Assembly (NCBI GenBank): GCA_026874595.1
Contig: CM049309.1
Location: forward strand, 17,996,576-18,060,575
Reading direction: 5' to 3'
DNA: 64,000 nucleotides
Origin: Sipunculus nudus
Lineage: Eukaryota > Annelida > Sipuncula > Golfingiida > Sipunculidae
The notes beneath the pieces were generated by a model. The model saw nothing but the letters and a program-made list of their open reading frames with translations. It made no database searches and was not told the DNA's origin. The translations under genes and the position numbers were made by a program. This document shows positions 39,401 through 43,693 of the stretch, in pieces. Position 1 is the first letter of the stretch. Each line of letters begins with the position of its first letter.

Positions 39401-41420
39401 ATCCATACAAGATTCTTACATCATCAGTAACTGCAAGTTAATTTTCTGTTACTCATCAACTAACAAATTCCTTTTCTATTAATTTTTCTTTAATTTGTTA
39501 TAAAAAACCAATACAAAATTATTAATTTATTGTTTATTGTTGTTGTTTTTCAAAACAACTTCTAGATGAGTTGGGTTGGACACCTGGATCAACTGTGGCT
39601 GGGCATTAGCTGCCTGGCTGGCCCAGTGTATGCTTCGCTCAAGCATGCATAATCTGATGAAAGGTCAACAAGGTCAACATACAGGTGACTGAAGAGGGGC
39701 TGGATTAAGCCTGGGTCTGACATGGTCTCATATAAACATTAATAAAAGCTACAATATTTGGCCAATTTATTTCAGCTTTCTAAACTACAAAGATTAAATC
39801 CTTATGTGTGCATGAAATGAAAATTATATCAACAGTGCTCTCAGGAAAAAAACGTGCCATGGTCAAAGTTGGGCAAAATTTAAGGTACTAATTTTATATT
39901 TATACTAATAACTTATAAAATTTGAAAAATTCAGAACTAATTTTTGGAATTTAATTGAATCTTGATTAAATAATGTTACATCCCTGACAAAAAATCTCTA
40001 GCTTCATCAAATCCTCTTGTTAAGGGAGTAAATATATTTCTTGATTTTTTAAAAAGTGCATTATGTTTGGGCCCATATCTTAAAACAATTAAGCAATACT
40101 GACATCATTTCTGGCAAGTGCATAGCGAATGTATAGAAAAATATGTATATTAAATATGATCAAAGTCAGATCAGTGGTTTTGATATTAGGCAGTCTTACA
40201 GTGTAACAATGGGTTTTTAATGGAAAAATGAAGTTTTTCATTAATATTTCGAAAGAATTAAGTCCTAGTGATCAAATTCTTGGCATGGTAGGGGATTTTG
40301 GAGACATCTAACTGTATGCTAAATTTAAGGAACTTAGAGCTGAAGCTGGGGAGCTAAGCTCTAGCAAACTGCATAACACTAGCTTGATGTAAACTTGTTG
40401 TGACATGGTGCTTGAAAACTTGAATAAAATCTACAGTTTTTGATCAACTGGTTTCAAATTTTGGTGTTAACAGACAAAATGCTAACAAAAACATGCTGTG
40501 AAAATTAAATCCACAGTACTTACAGGAAAAAAACGTGCTATGGTCAAACTTAGGCAAAATTTAAGGTACCAATTTTTTATATTTTTGCCAATATTTAAAG
40601 AAATTTAACAGATTTTGATCTAATTTTTGGTATACAATTAAATTTTGATCAATTAAAGTTGTATTACTGAAAAAAAGGCCCTACCCTTTCCTGATTTTTT
40701 TACAAAGTCCATTATGTTTGGGCCCATAACTTTTTTAAATTAAATAATACTGACTTGATTTCTGGCATGTACATAGGAACTATATAGAGGAATATTTATG
40801 GTAAATATGAAGAAAACCAAATGAGTGGTTTTGATATTAGGCAGTCCTGAAGTGTGAAAATAGATTTCTAATAAAAAATTGAGGTTTTTCCTTAATATCT
40901 CGAAGGAACGAAGTCCTATTGACCCAATTTTCTGCATGGTAGGAGATTTTTGGGACATCTAACTGTATGGCAAATTTCAGATTCGTAGGTCCAATGGTGT
41001 CAAAACCTGCCAGTCTTACGGACGGACATCCGGACAGACGGACGGACGGACAGACAGACGGACGGACGACGGACAATGGACCACGACTATAGCTCAGATG
41101 ACTTATAGTCAGCTGAGCTAAAAAAGGATAAATATGGTTTAATCCTAAACTATTATTGAAGTCAAAAGCACACAGTACAAGGACACATTTTTGAACTCAC
41201 TTAAAATTCACAAAAGTTAAAAAATTATGGATAAGAGTTAAAACAAGGCTATTCCTTAATCTGCTGGTGTAGAAGCTACAAAACCATAACTGAAAAGAAA
41301 TGCAGAAAGCTGTAATACCAAATTTCTATTTACCCATTAACCTAAATGTAATTTAACAATACCTACCAAGCCATCATGGCTTTTCCTCTTTGCCACTTGG
41401 CTGGGGGCAAAACTTTTTCT
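301..41420 (-). CDS. RAD54L: RAD54L gene (DNA repair and recombination protein RAD54-like), 14 recognised coding exons, 3' part outside window
   Basis: RAD54 is a Swi2/Snf2 ATP-dependent double-strand DNA translocase. It binds RAD51 filaments in the nucleus, stimulates strand exchange and remodels chromatin and branch structures. Joined exons, in minus-strand order: 41367-41420, 35013-35126, 33915-33975, 27634-27772, 26235-26304, 25780-25857, 22763-22810, 22031-22099, 15881-15974, 11891-12015, 5555-5705, 2787-2893, 1305-1377, 301-456. All phases agree and no exon has an internal stop. Motifs seen are PSQVAKRK near the N terminus, RPHQREGVKF, MADEMGLGKT (Walker A), [25 protein letters not shown] (Walker B/DEGH), [24 protein letters not shown] and [14 protein letters not shown]. 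These follow animal RAD54L closely and fit RAD54B less well (SENQTYQAL rather than its counterpart after DEGH). Lobe 2 motifs IV-VI are beyond position 1. The true start codon is unresolved. Confidence 0.95.
1305..1377 (-). CDS. RAD54L: RAD54L exon: [21 protein letters not shown]
   Basis: 73 nt (24 codons + 1). The acceptor TTATTTTTCTTGTAG has a good pyrimidine tract and the donor is GTAAGT. The peptide includes NRCIIRRT and KYLPVK. The split isoleucine codon A|TT joins it to EQVVCC of the next exon, reproducing the family sequence across the junction. Confidence 0.96.
1619..1801. mobile_element. Short MITE-like element with TACAGT termini
   Basis: The left end reads TACAGTGAAACCTTG and the right end, reverse-complemented, TACAGTAAAATCTC. 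This gives imperfect terminal inverted repeats about 183 bp apart. TACAGT-type ends are common in mariner-derived MITEs, but the class here is inferred. There is no coding content. The element lies in a RAD54L intron. Confidence 0.45.
2385..2650. repeat. Interspersed repeat family E, copy 1
   Basis: This stretch includes CATGAAACTTTCAGGGCATT, a GAATGAGCCAATGAAGAATTG segment split by small changes, and AATAAGTGAATGCAAACA. The same blocks recur in the same order at 10500-10770 and 49600-49915. There is no ORF and its class is unknown. Confidence 0.65.
2787..2893 (-). CDS. RAD54L: RAD54L exon: [20 protein letters not shown]
   Basis: 107 nt (2 + 35 codons), phase 0 at its end. The acceptor is TGATGCAG and the donor GTATAA. 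It encodes [20 protein letters not shown] and then [15 protein letters not shown]. This matches the helical insertion between the two RecA lobes of RAD54L (E-F-x-x-x-F-E-x-P-I-L-x-G-R-D-A). Confidence 0.95.
3006..4562 (+). mobile_element. Family A1 Helentron/TR-MITE-like element, complete
   Basis: The left end is TGACCCATGGGTCATGACG followed by the subterminal repeat GCTCAGCTGACTG (about 3028-3040). The right end is a hairpin, TAGCTCAG ... CTGAGCTA, containing CAGTCAGCTGAGC, the exact inverse of the left 13-mer, then an A-run. Inside are four units of about 335 bp beginning GGTGGC/ACC...TCTGC. An ACGG/CCGG microsatellite (about 4481-4520) precedes the right hairpin. No transposase ORF is present. 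The layout resembles tandem-repeat-containing MITE/Helentron elements of bivalves; this is an inference from architecture only. Confidence 0.75.
4649..4911. mobile_element. Palindromic MITE with TTAA flanks
   Basis: TTAA at 4649-4652 is followed by AGGGGCTTATTC, and GAATAGGCCCCT is followed by TTAA at 4908-4911. The two halves are imperfect inverted repeats over roughly 120 bp, sharing ATCTGATGT-, TTTTATAAAAAT- and GAAAACAC-type blocks, so the element would fold into a long hairpin. TTAA flanks are the piggyBac-type target, but a TA target cannot be excluded. A half-copy starts at 45647. Confidence 0.65.
5030..5242 (+). repeat. tRNA-derived SINE, copy in RAD54L intron
   Basis: A pol III A-box-like block, GTGGCTCAGGGGTAGAGC (about 5038-5055), and a B-box, TGTTCGAATCT (about 5082), sit at tRNA-like spacing. 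They are followed by about 130 bp of non-tRNA body and the tail AATAAAAGCTAGAATTG. The head is too degenerate and its 3' side too unlike an acceptor stem for a functional tRNA gene. Confidence 0.65.
5555..5705 (-). CDS. RAD54L: RAD54L exon: [15 protein letters not shown] and [19 protein letters not shown]
   Basis: 151 nt (50 codons + 1). The acceptor is TTTTACAG and the donor GTGAGC. It starts [20 protein letters not shown] and includes motif [23 protein letters not shown], ending FVNGGIL plus a split glycine. It is the longest strongly conserved stretch visible and the best single piece of evidence for the gene call. Confidence 0.97.
6172..8790 (+). mobile_element. Family A2 element, uninterrupted copy
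   Basis: The left end is GGACCTATGGGTCACGACG with GCTCAGCTG. The right end has an ACGG/ACAG microsatellite (about 8683-8735), then the hairpin CTATAGCTCAGATGACTTA ... CTGAGCTAAAAA (about 8753-8790), shared with family A1. The interior differs from A1. It holds two units about 670 bp apart, marked by TTATGTTTGGGCCCATAAC (7706 and 8378) and by GGCAAAATTTAAGGTAC-type segments. A second copy at 35478-41118 is interrupted by family B. There is no coding sequence. Confidence 0.7.
8791..9200. other. Non-coding stretch with a local 23-bp direct repeat
   Basis: Unique-looking intronic sequence. A block reading CTGGGAAGACAGACTCATTA plus TAT occurs twice in tandem at about 9088-9133. Short ORFs on both strands overlap each other and resemble nothing I know. 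Confidence 0.4.
9201..10538. repeat. Tandem duplication, two ~670-bp copies
   Basis: The copies are 9201-9878 and 9879-10538. Each begins AAACAATCATTATTATGATG, contains AAGACCACC-type blocks and a short TG microsatellite, and ends near AATAGCCCACACAATGATG. The offset is 678 bp at the start and 660 bp near the end because of an indel. The copies differ by scattered substitutions. Confidence 0.85.
10500..10770. repeat. Interspersed repeat family E, copy 2
   Basis: Same block order as at 2385-2650: TCAATGAAGAAT, a GATTTTGGTG stretch, GTGAATGCAAACATGG and CACAATAG. It overlaps the end of the tandem duplication, so the TG-repeat/CACACAATGATGAA part probably belongs to the same family (compare 49600). 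Confidence 0.6.
10771..11890. other. RAD54L intron, nothing recognised
   Basis: AT-rich sequence with no repeat I can place. Short ORFs are in random frames and stop-bounded. Confidence 0.5.
11891..12015 (-). CDS. RAD54L: RAD54L exon: [17 protein letters not shown] ... VICDE
   Basis: 125 nt (2 + 41 codons). The acceptor is ACATTTTTCAG and the donor GTAATT. It encodes [20 protein letters not shown], then [20 protein letters not shown] and E. The final D-E are the Walker B acidic residues of the DEGH box; G-H follow in the next exon, so an intron splits this motif. Confidence 0.95.
12551..12720 (+). repeat. Decayed family A3 5' end
   Basis: GTGGCCCATTGGTCATGAGG followed by a TGATGCATGTATTAATTATTGATG-like stretch and a TATGATCTGGTGA segment matches the short A3 element at 35316-35475 in order. 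The subterminal repeat is mutated (GCTTAGATGA instead of GCTCAGCTGA). A weak internal-unit-like continuation can be followed to about 14100 (AGATTCTAGG, GATTTGTGCCCTGT). Confidence 0.5.
13097..13530. mobile_element. MITE with CTGTGGTTG(G)C termini, CpG-rich copy
   Basis: The left end is ACTGTGGTTGCC and the right end GCCAACCACAGT, imperfect inverted repeats 434 bp apart. The interior carries ATCGCGAAAATGAAACCCTC twice and CCTCGCGAATATGAAG. A second copy at 31859-32199 has the same skeleton with the CpGs lost. There is no ORF. Confidence 0.7.
14100..15880. other. RAD54L intron, no recognised element
   Basis: AT-rich up to 14820, then a GC- and CpG-richer patch at about 14850-15330 that includes CCGCGCCGGGGCACGCGTC and GCGGCCGC. 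I see no splice-bounded exon with a familiar protein. The patch could be a CpG island, an alternative promoter or an old insertion. Confidence 0.4.
15881..15974 (-). CDS. RAD54L: RAD54L exon: [14 protein letters not shown]
   Basis: 94 nt (31 codons + 1). The acceptor is CTATTCTAG and the donor GTGAGT. It encodes [20 protein letters not shown] and then [11 protein letters not shown]. The W-Y-N-E and K-W-L-G-G-R landmarks identify RAD54L lobe 1. Confidence 0.94.
16105..17755 (+). mobile_element. Family C element, copy 1 (older)
   Basis: The left end is AAACTAGACACGCAGGTGCC followed by ATAGTTTCCCCAG. The right end has GCGGTGGCGGTGGCATGACC, then a C-run and GTCTATGGATACAATTG. Inside are repeats carrying GGTGGCGCCACCTGTC (exact at 16777-16788) and GGTGCCACCAGTCTTGAA. 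A second part carries GGTCAAGGTAACTCTC. Copy 2 is at 24150-24968. The element has no ORF of its own. Confidence 0.6.
17756..18640. other. Intron with a GA-rich microsatellite at 18440-18580
   Basis: Mostly AT-rich sequence. A purine-rich GAGA stretch at 18440-18580 is probably simple repeat. The plus-strand ORF over it is low-complexity. Confidence 0.5.
18640..21657 (+). mobile_element. Family A2 copy split by an inserted family B element
   Basis: A2 sequence at 18640-18764 (AAATTTAAGGTACTG ... AATAATGTTATAACTC) breaks off where B begins. It resumes at about 21245 with TCTCTAGCTTCAGCAAT, which follows the same upstream block in the intact copy near 7630. The right end, CTATAGCTCAG-like hairpin ... 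CAGCTGAGCTAAAAA, is at 21615-21657. The left end was not found, so the copy is 5'-truncated. Confidence 0.75.
18765..21244 (+). mobile_element. Family B element, copy 1
   Basis: The left end is CAAGGCCTACAGGCCTAATG (a near-perfect palindrome) followed by GTGAACCTGTG. The right end is GCATAAGCTCACAGGTTCGC plus TAAAAA, whose CACAGGTT is the inverse of the left AACCTGTG. Inside are repeated units with GGTGGCACCACCAGTCTTGT and one exact GGTGGCGCCACC at 20756. The 3' part has an ACG-rich stretch (GACGCACGACGCACGAC) before the terminus. There is no transposase ORF. Confidence 0.72.
21658..22030. other. RAD54L intron, nothing recognised
   Basis: AT-rich unique-looking sequence up to the donor of the motif Ia exon. 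Confidence 0.5.
22031..22099 (-). CDS. RAD54L: RAD54L exon: motif Ia [12 protein letters not shown]
   Basis: 69 nt, 23 codons, phase 0/0. The acceptor is TTCTATTCCAG and the donor GTAAAC. It encodes [20 protein letters not shown] then LVK, helicase motif Ia, which continues into NWYNE of the next exon. Confidence 0.95.
22100..22762. other. RAD54L intron with a G-run
   Basis: AT-rich, with a poly-G tract at about 22424-22438. No element was recognised. Confidence 0.5.
22763..22810 (-). CDS. RAD54L: RAD54L exon: Walker [17 protein letters not shown]
   Basis: A 48-nt micro-exon of 16 codons, phase 0/0, with acceptor TCTTTACCAG and donor GTAAAT. It carries the catalytic Walker A lysine and threonine (GLGKT), which contact the ATP phosphates. 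The sequence is almost identical to vertebrate RAD54L. Confidence 0.95.
22900..23385. repeat. Local tandem repeat with GACCTTGA-x-GAAGGTCAAGG blocks
   Basis: Two imperfect units about 225 bp apart carry TTTGACCTTGA...GAAGGTCAAGG...CACCA and AGCATTCACAAAT. Similar AAGGTCAAGG blocks occur in family C, so this may be a related or decayed element placed directly before family F. A small ORF at 23213-23431 is within it and not gene-like. Confidence 0.45.
23385..24054 (+). mobile_element. Family F Helentron-like element
   Basis: The left subterminal repeat AGCCCTCAGCC (23395-23405) has its exact 11-bp inverse GGCTGAGGGCT at 24039-24049, followed by AAAA. The right end also folds as TAGCCC ... GGGCTA. 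An ACGG/ATGG microsatellite (about 23972-24004) precedes it. The internal unit carries GGTGGCGCCACCAAACCTGT (exact palindrome at 23702-23713). The layout is the same as families A and B although the primary sequence is different. Confidence 0.7.
24150..24968 (+). mobile_element. Family C element, copy 2 (better preserved)
   Basis: The left end is AACTAGATATTTC ... GTATCCCCTGTCA. The right end is a GCGGCGGTGGCGGTGGCGGG stretch, then ATAGTATCCCC and TGTCAGGGGATACAA. GTATCCCCTG and its inverse CAGGGGATAC occur at the two ends. Two internal units carry GGTGGCGCCACC (24302 and 24628). A poly-C run at about 24200-24216 follows the left end, as in copy 1. Confidence 0.7.
25148..25405 (+). repeat. 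tRNA-derived SINE, second type
   Basis: A tRNA-like head has an A-box-like block (GGGCAGTTGAGGGGTAAATT, about 25168) and a B-box-like CGGGTTAAATCCCC (about 25211). A body of about 150 bp follows, including TCTTGGTTCTCAGGTTTTCT, then an A-rich tail, AAAATAAATATATT. It differs from the SINE at 5030 outside the pol III boxes. Confidence 0.6.
25406..25779. other. Intron, unclassified repeat debris
   Basis: Contains a duplicated phrase TGTAACTAGTCATCATC (also at about 25010), suggesting a dispersed unit around the SINE. No gene was seen. Confidence 0.4.
25780..25857 (-). CDS. RAD54L: RAD54L exon: [11 protein letters not shown] ... GCIMADEM
   Basis: 26 codons, phase 0 at both ends. The acceptor is CATTCCCCAG and the donor GTAAGT. 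It encodes [20 protein letters not shown] followed by IMADEM, the first half of motif I. An intron separates IMADEM from GLGKT. Confidence 0.95.
26235..26304 (-). CDS. RAD54L: RAD54L exon: [20 protein letters not shown]
   Basis: 70 nt (1 + 23 codons). The peptide [18 protein letters not shown] ends in PHQRE, the entry to the Snf2 core that includes the Q-motif-like LRPHQREG. The donor is GTAAAC. The acceptor AATAAG lacks a strong pyrimidine tract, but it is the only AG between the in-frame stop upstream and the conserved peptide, and it gives the right phase. Confidence 0.92.
26305..27633. other. RAD54L intron, nothing recognised
   Basis: AT-rich sequence. The intervals 25858-26234 and 26305-27633 hold no element I can name. 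Confidence 0.5.
27634..27772 (-). CDS. RAD54L: RAD54L exon: MGSRALG ... [16 protein letters not shown]
   Basis: 139 nt (2 + 45 codons + 2). The acceptor is TAATTCAG and the donor GTAAGT. It contains [27 protein letters not shown] and [13 protein letters not shown]. These match the stretch just before the helicase core of RAD54L in order and spacing. The last codon, AT|G, is completed by the next exon as methionine. Confidence 0.93.
28301..30485 (+). mobile_element. Family B element, copy 2 (decayed 3' end)
   Basis: The left end is CAAGGCCTACAGGCCTAATG with AAAACCTGTTC. The internal units have GGTGGCACCATCAGTCCTGT-type starts at about 130-bp spacing. The right end is CTGCATAAGCTAAAAGAATC then ACTAAAAA, a mutated form of the copy-1 terminus. 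CpG sites present in copies 1 and 3 are mostly TG or CA here, so this copy is probably older. Confidence 0.65.
30698..31519. mobile_element. hAT-like MITE with perfect 8-bp target duplication
   Basis: Terminal inverted repeats are CAGGGTTGGGGCCAGGTAC and, at the right end, GTACCTAGCCCCAACCCTG (18 of 19 match). They are flanked by an exact direct repeat GCTTGATG at 30690-30697 and 31520-31527. An 8-bp duplication and CAGGG termini are hallmarks of the hAT superfamily. Both subterminal zones are built from repeated AGGTAC hexamers and the palindrome GTACCTAGGTAC. The centre (about 30990-31200) has three imperfect units with AAGTCCATTAAGTGCACC. There is no transposase. Confidence 0.85.
31859..32199. 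mobile_element. MITE with CTGTGGTTGGC termini, CpG-decayed copy
   Basis: The left end is TACTGTGGTTGGC and the right end GAAGCCAACCAGAGTA. Compared with the copy at 13097-13530, ATCGCGAAAATGAAACCCTC has become ATCACAAAAATGAAACCCTT, and CCTCGCGAATATG has become CCTCACAAATATG. That is the pattern of methyl-CpG deamination. Confidence 0.7.
32285..33236 (+). mobile_element. Family D element, copy 1
   Basis: The left end is ACTAAAATATGGGTAG, then GTATCCGCCAAAA (32316-32328). The right end is a hairpin of the form GTTTCCATAAAAC ... GTTTTGGTGGATAC (33202-33231), the inverse of the left motif after two CpG-type changes. Internal units have GTAGGTGGTGCCACCTGTCA and run about 270-280 bp. Confidence 0.68.
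33915..33975 (-). CDS. RAD54L: RAD54L exon: [19 protein letters not shown]
   Basis: 61 nt, starting in phase 0 and ending one base into a codon. The acceptor is TTGATTTCAG and the donor GTAATT. It encodes [20 protein letters not shown], equal to the conserved I-L-S-K-P-F-K-x-P-I-P-N-Y block of RAD54L. The split glycine codon is completed by the next exon. Confidence 0.92.
33976..35012. other. RAD54L intron, nothing firmly recognised
   Basis: AT-rich sequence. A short hairpin GTTTGTCTCTTC AGAGAGACACTC is visible at about 34255-34277. The plus-strand ORFs at 34561-35016 are not conserved-looking, and one reads antisense to a RAD54L exon. Confidence 0.45.
35013..35126 (-). CDS. RAD54L: RAD54L exon: variable N-terminal linker ending SAH
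   Basis: 38 codons, phase 0 at both ends. The acceptor is CCAACTTCCAG and the donor GTAAGA. The peptide starts [14 protein letters not shown] and ends QPAMSAH; the H joins EALIKK of the next exon, as in the H-E-A-F-I stretch of the vertebrate protein. It is rich in K, S and P and probably disordered. This is the least conserved exon found, so its 5' boundary is less certain than its 3' one. Confidence 0.75.
35316..35475 (+). mobile_element. Short family A3 element abutting A2 head-to-tail
   Basis: The left end is GTGACCCATGGGTCATGACG followed by GCTCAGCTGAATTTGACATG. It ends after only about 160 bp with CAGTCATCTGAGCAAAAA, a mutated right terminus. The next A2 element starts within a few bases. 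It has no internal tandem unit. Confidence 0.55.
36312..38340 (+). mobile_element. Family D element, copy 2, 3'-truncated, with higher-order repeat
   Basis: The left end is AAACTAGAATATGGGTAGTC followed by GTATCCGCAGAAATC. Internal units of about 277 bp start near GTTGCAGGTGGC(G/A)CCACCAG, followed by ATGAAGAGC and GTGAGATCTATACACATGCA. The family 3' hairpin (GTATCCGC ... GGCGGATAC) is absent, so the right end is lost. The short plus- and minus-strand ORFs here are repeat products, not genes. Confidence 0.72.
36570..38235 (+). repeat. 833-bp higher-order tandem repeat (2 x 3 units of ~277 bp)
   Basis: Identical segments lie exactly 833 bp apart, for example at 36613/37446, 36862/37695 and 37168/38001. 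The three monomers inside a block differ from one another, but the two blocks are nearly identical. One visible change is GTAGGTGGCAACACC at 37026 versus GTAGCTGGCAACACC at 37859. Approximate blocks are 36570-37402 and 37403-38235. Confidence 0.9.
41367..41420 (-). CDS. RAD54L: RAD54L exon: extreme N terminus ([13 protein letters not shown])
   Basis: 18 codons, phase 0 at both ends. It is preceded by TATTTTTCAG and followed by the donor GTAGGT. It encodes [18 protein letters not shown], which matches the conserved basic N-terminal peptide of RAD54L, a region known in the family for RAD51 interaction. Between this exon and the next, the vertebrate protein has more residues than are found here, so either one small exon in the 6-kb intron is missed or the linker is shorter. 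Confidence 0.88.
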
Positions 41421-41860
41421 CTGAAAAATAAATAAAAAATGTCTCTTAGATCACCTGCATTTACATTTATATATTTAAACAGTTCCTTTGCAAAAATAAG
41501 TCACTTTTCTGAATTTTACTTTTTTTAAAACCACTTCAATATCTAAGCTGTTATCTATACAAACTGAAACAATCAAAAGTTTTATGTGTTTTTATTTCAA
41601 AATATATAACTTTACTTGAAACCAGCCATCAATACTTTTCAATATTTACCATGCAGAATAAGGGATTAATGGAAAATGTTAATATTCAGCCCTGACAAAA
41701 TGAATAGAAACTAAAAACACCTTGCCTTTCTGCAGGATTCTTTATCATTCACCTGACTGACATACAACTTTTGATAAAACAGCTAAAAATATCCATTGAT
41801 ATTACATTGATGCAAATACAATTTTTTAAATAAATTTTACAGTCTCTCTCTCTATATCTT
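41421..41860. other. Sequence upstream of the first recognised RAD54L exon
   Basis: AT-rich, with a short CTCTCTCTCT tract at 41844-41854. It holds the candidate ATG/donor at 41650. No TATA or CpG-island promoter is evident. Confidence 0.4.
41650..41652 (-). CDS. RAD54L: Candidate start codon and end of first coding exon of RAD54L
   Basis: The first recognised exon begins with R-K-S-F-A-P-S-Q exactly at its acceptor. From memory, vertebrate RAD54L begins M-R-R-S-x-A-P-S-Q, so the missing exon should end in, or just after, a start codon at phase 0. At this place an ATG directly abuts a GTAAAT donor on the minus strand, which gives the right phase. Against it, the upstream sequence is AT-rich with no CpG island and the Kozak context is poor (TTCTGC before ATG). 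An ATG next to a GT donor is also common by chance. Exon 1 could lie further upstream, beyond the DIRS relic. Confidence 0.2.
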
Positions 41861-42668
41861 AATATTTGATTATGGCTGGCAGCAGCAACAACCCCAACCC
41901 CTTAATAATGCTGCAAGGATAGCACCTGTGGCTAAAGATCCCGGAGATAAAGTGTAGCAAAGGTTTCAGACCATTTCCAATTGCCCTGTTTAAGAAAGTC
42001 TGACATCGAACCCCCACAGCAACTGTAAGGGGCGCTGCCACTGCCCTGACCACATGGGCCTTGACCTGAGGAGAGGAAAGGGAAGAGGGAGGACGCTTTA
42101 GCATGAGCCTCTGTTATCGCCTCCTTGATCCATCAAGCCAGAGCAAGGCAGAAGAACCAACTGGAGCTACCAGAGTGTAAGCTGGGTTGGCCAAATTGTA
42201 ATTGGGCTGATCTCTCAGACTGATGCCCCTGCCCAGTGGTCTGGATAAACAGACACCTGCGTTCAAAGGAGCAACAGAGCAGTCTCATGAATGAAATATT
42301 GCAGTGCCCGAATTGGTCAGTTTACTGTGCTGTAATGTGCCTGCCATGTGGCAAGCAGGAATGCGCAAGAGAGCAGCGGAATCAGAGGAAGGCTGGCTCT
42401 TAAGCAAAAAATAAACGGGCTATCTGGGGAGATGCAGAAGAGCCACCTGGAGCCACCAGAGTGTAAGCAGGGTCGGCCAGGAGGGCATGCAACTCACTGC
42501 GAGGCCCACCGAGGCCATGATCAGAAGGAAGGCCGTCTTACGGGACAAGTGTAAATGTGGAGCGCTCTTAAAGAATTCATAAGGAGCAGACCTTAAATGG
42601 TCAAGAACCTCACTCAAATGCCAGGAAGGAGGAGTGAGTTTCAGCAGACCCACTGGTAGCTCAACCAA
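41859..42668 (-). pseudogene. DIRS-like tyrosine recombinase remnant
   Basis: The part at 42668-42420 reads EVLDHLRSAPYEF ... LSRKTAFLLIMASVGLAVSC, like the start of the DIRS recombinase catalytic domain (K-T-x-F-L-x-x-x-A-S). After frame breaks, 42104-41859 reads KAHVVRAVAAPL, containing an H-x-x-R box, and HFISGIF where the nucleophile tyrosine region would be. No clear tyrosine is present at the usual place (FISGIF, usual F-Y-L-R-D), another sign of inactivity. Confidence 0.6.
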
Positions 42669-42799
42669 TTTAAAAAAATCTGAGAAAAGTAACTGCTGGA
42701 GAGGCAGATGTGCACCAAACTTAAAACTGACAAAAGCGCCACCCTCGGAGCGAGGAAGGGGACAGATGTTTCTCCCAAAAAAGAAACAAAAAGTTCCTT

Positions 42800-43259
42800 G
42801 AGCACCTAGGCTGACGGCCTGACAACATTAATATATGCTTTGGTTGAAGATCCTATACATGGAGCAGCAATGGCCTTGAGATCTATAATTGCGCGCCACT
42901 TGTCAGTCTCTTTCTGTACAAAAAAAAAATGTGAGTAAAATCACGGAGATTGGAGATCTACCACCCCTAATTTCTGCTGCATTTGTGGTTTTCTTACTCC
43001 ATTTCTGCTCTCTTAACTGGATCTGATGGCACTGGGATCAGCTGAGGCTCCATCATCGGAAAGGCATTGGTGCGACCTTTATGAATAAACCGTGCAGAAT
43101 GGTGCGTAAAAAGAACTGGTTGCAGGTAATTTGACACCATCCCGCCAAAAATAACCAGAGCAGGCCTCCAACAGGCCTGGAATCAGTCCAGTGGCTTAGG
43201 GGTATGACCCCGACCTCCCCGCGGTTGCCACCTGGACGAAAGTACTGACAGCCGTGCAA
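42800..43259 (-). pseudogene. DIRS-like reverse-transcriptase remnant
   Basis: 43259-43053 contains PVGGLLWLFLAGWCQITCNQ, resembling the conserved VGGRL...W..IT.D.WVL entry to DIRS RTs. Then, in another frame near 42920-42880, comes KETDKWRAIIDLKAI, the W-R-x-(V/I)-I-D-L-K-x-(L/I) motif of RT finger sequence. The catalytic DD region is not found, so the domain is internally deleted. Confidence 0.6.
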
Positions 43260-43693
43260 AGAGCGGTGGCACGCAGGTGGAGCGTTTGGGCGGCCTCCTG
43301 GATGGGAGCCTATCTGTAAACTGTTGGGCAGGAGGAGTCACTCTAACCGCCTTGGCTGCTCTTCCTCCCCTGAGCATCGCTCGGCTGTAAACCTCCTTTA
43401 AATGGCCACCAAAAAGTCAGTTGCCAGTGAAAGGTCAGGCTTACAACCCCTGCAGACGTTGTGCAGACAAGGAGACTTTCTAGAGAACGCAGTGCCACTT
43501 TCCAGCATGGGAGAATGACATTCTCCACTGAACGCCAAATGGAAAGGTTTAACTTCTAAAAGTTAGGCAGGAGACACTGAACTACATATCTAGCTGTCTC
43601 CTGCGCAAGGTCTTAGATTAAAAGACCGATCAGCCCCAGTGAATTGTTCAGCAAGCCTGCCACGCAGCCACCAAAGGTTTCTAGATCAGCCCG

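Larger units (their letters stand above)
35478..41118 (+). mobile_element. Family A2 element interrupted by nested B and D elements
   Basis: The left end, GGGACCTATGGGTCATGGC, and sequence to 36150 align with 6172-6848 of the intact copy. Sequence from 39162 to 41118 aligns with about 6849-8790, ending in an ACGG/ACAG microsatellite (about 41019-41072) and CTATAGCTCAGATGACTTA ... CAGCTGAGCTAAAAA. The roughly 3-kb gap is a B element. It lies in the 6-kb intron after the first recognised RAD54L exon. Confidence 0.78.

Noticed and set aside
301-41420. RAD54B or another Snf2 protein (for example CHD or ATRX type) instead of RAD54L
   Set aside because: SENQTYQAL after [27 protein letters not shown] and the N-terminal PSQVAKRK all match RAD54L specifically.
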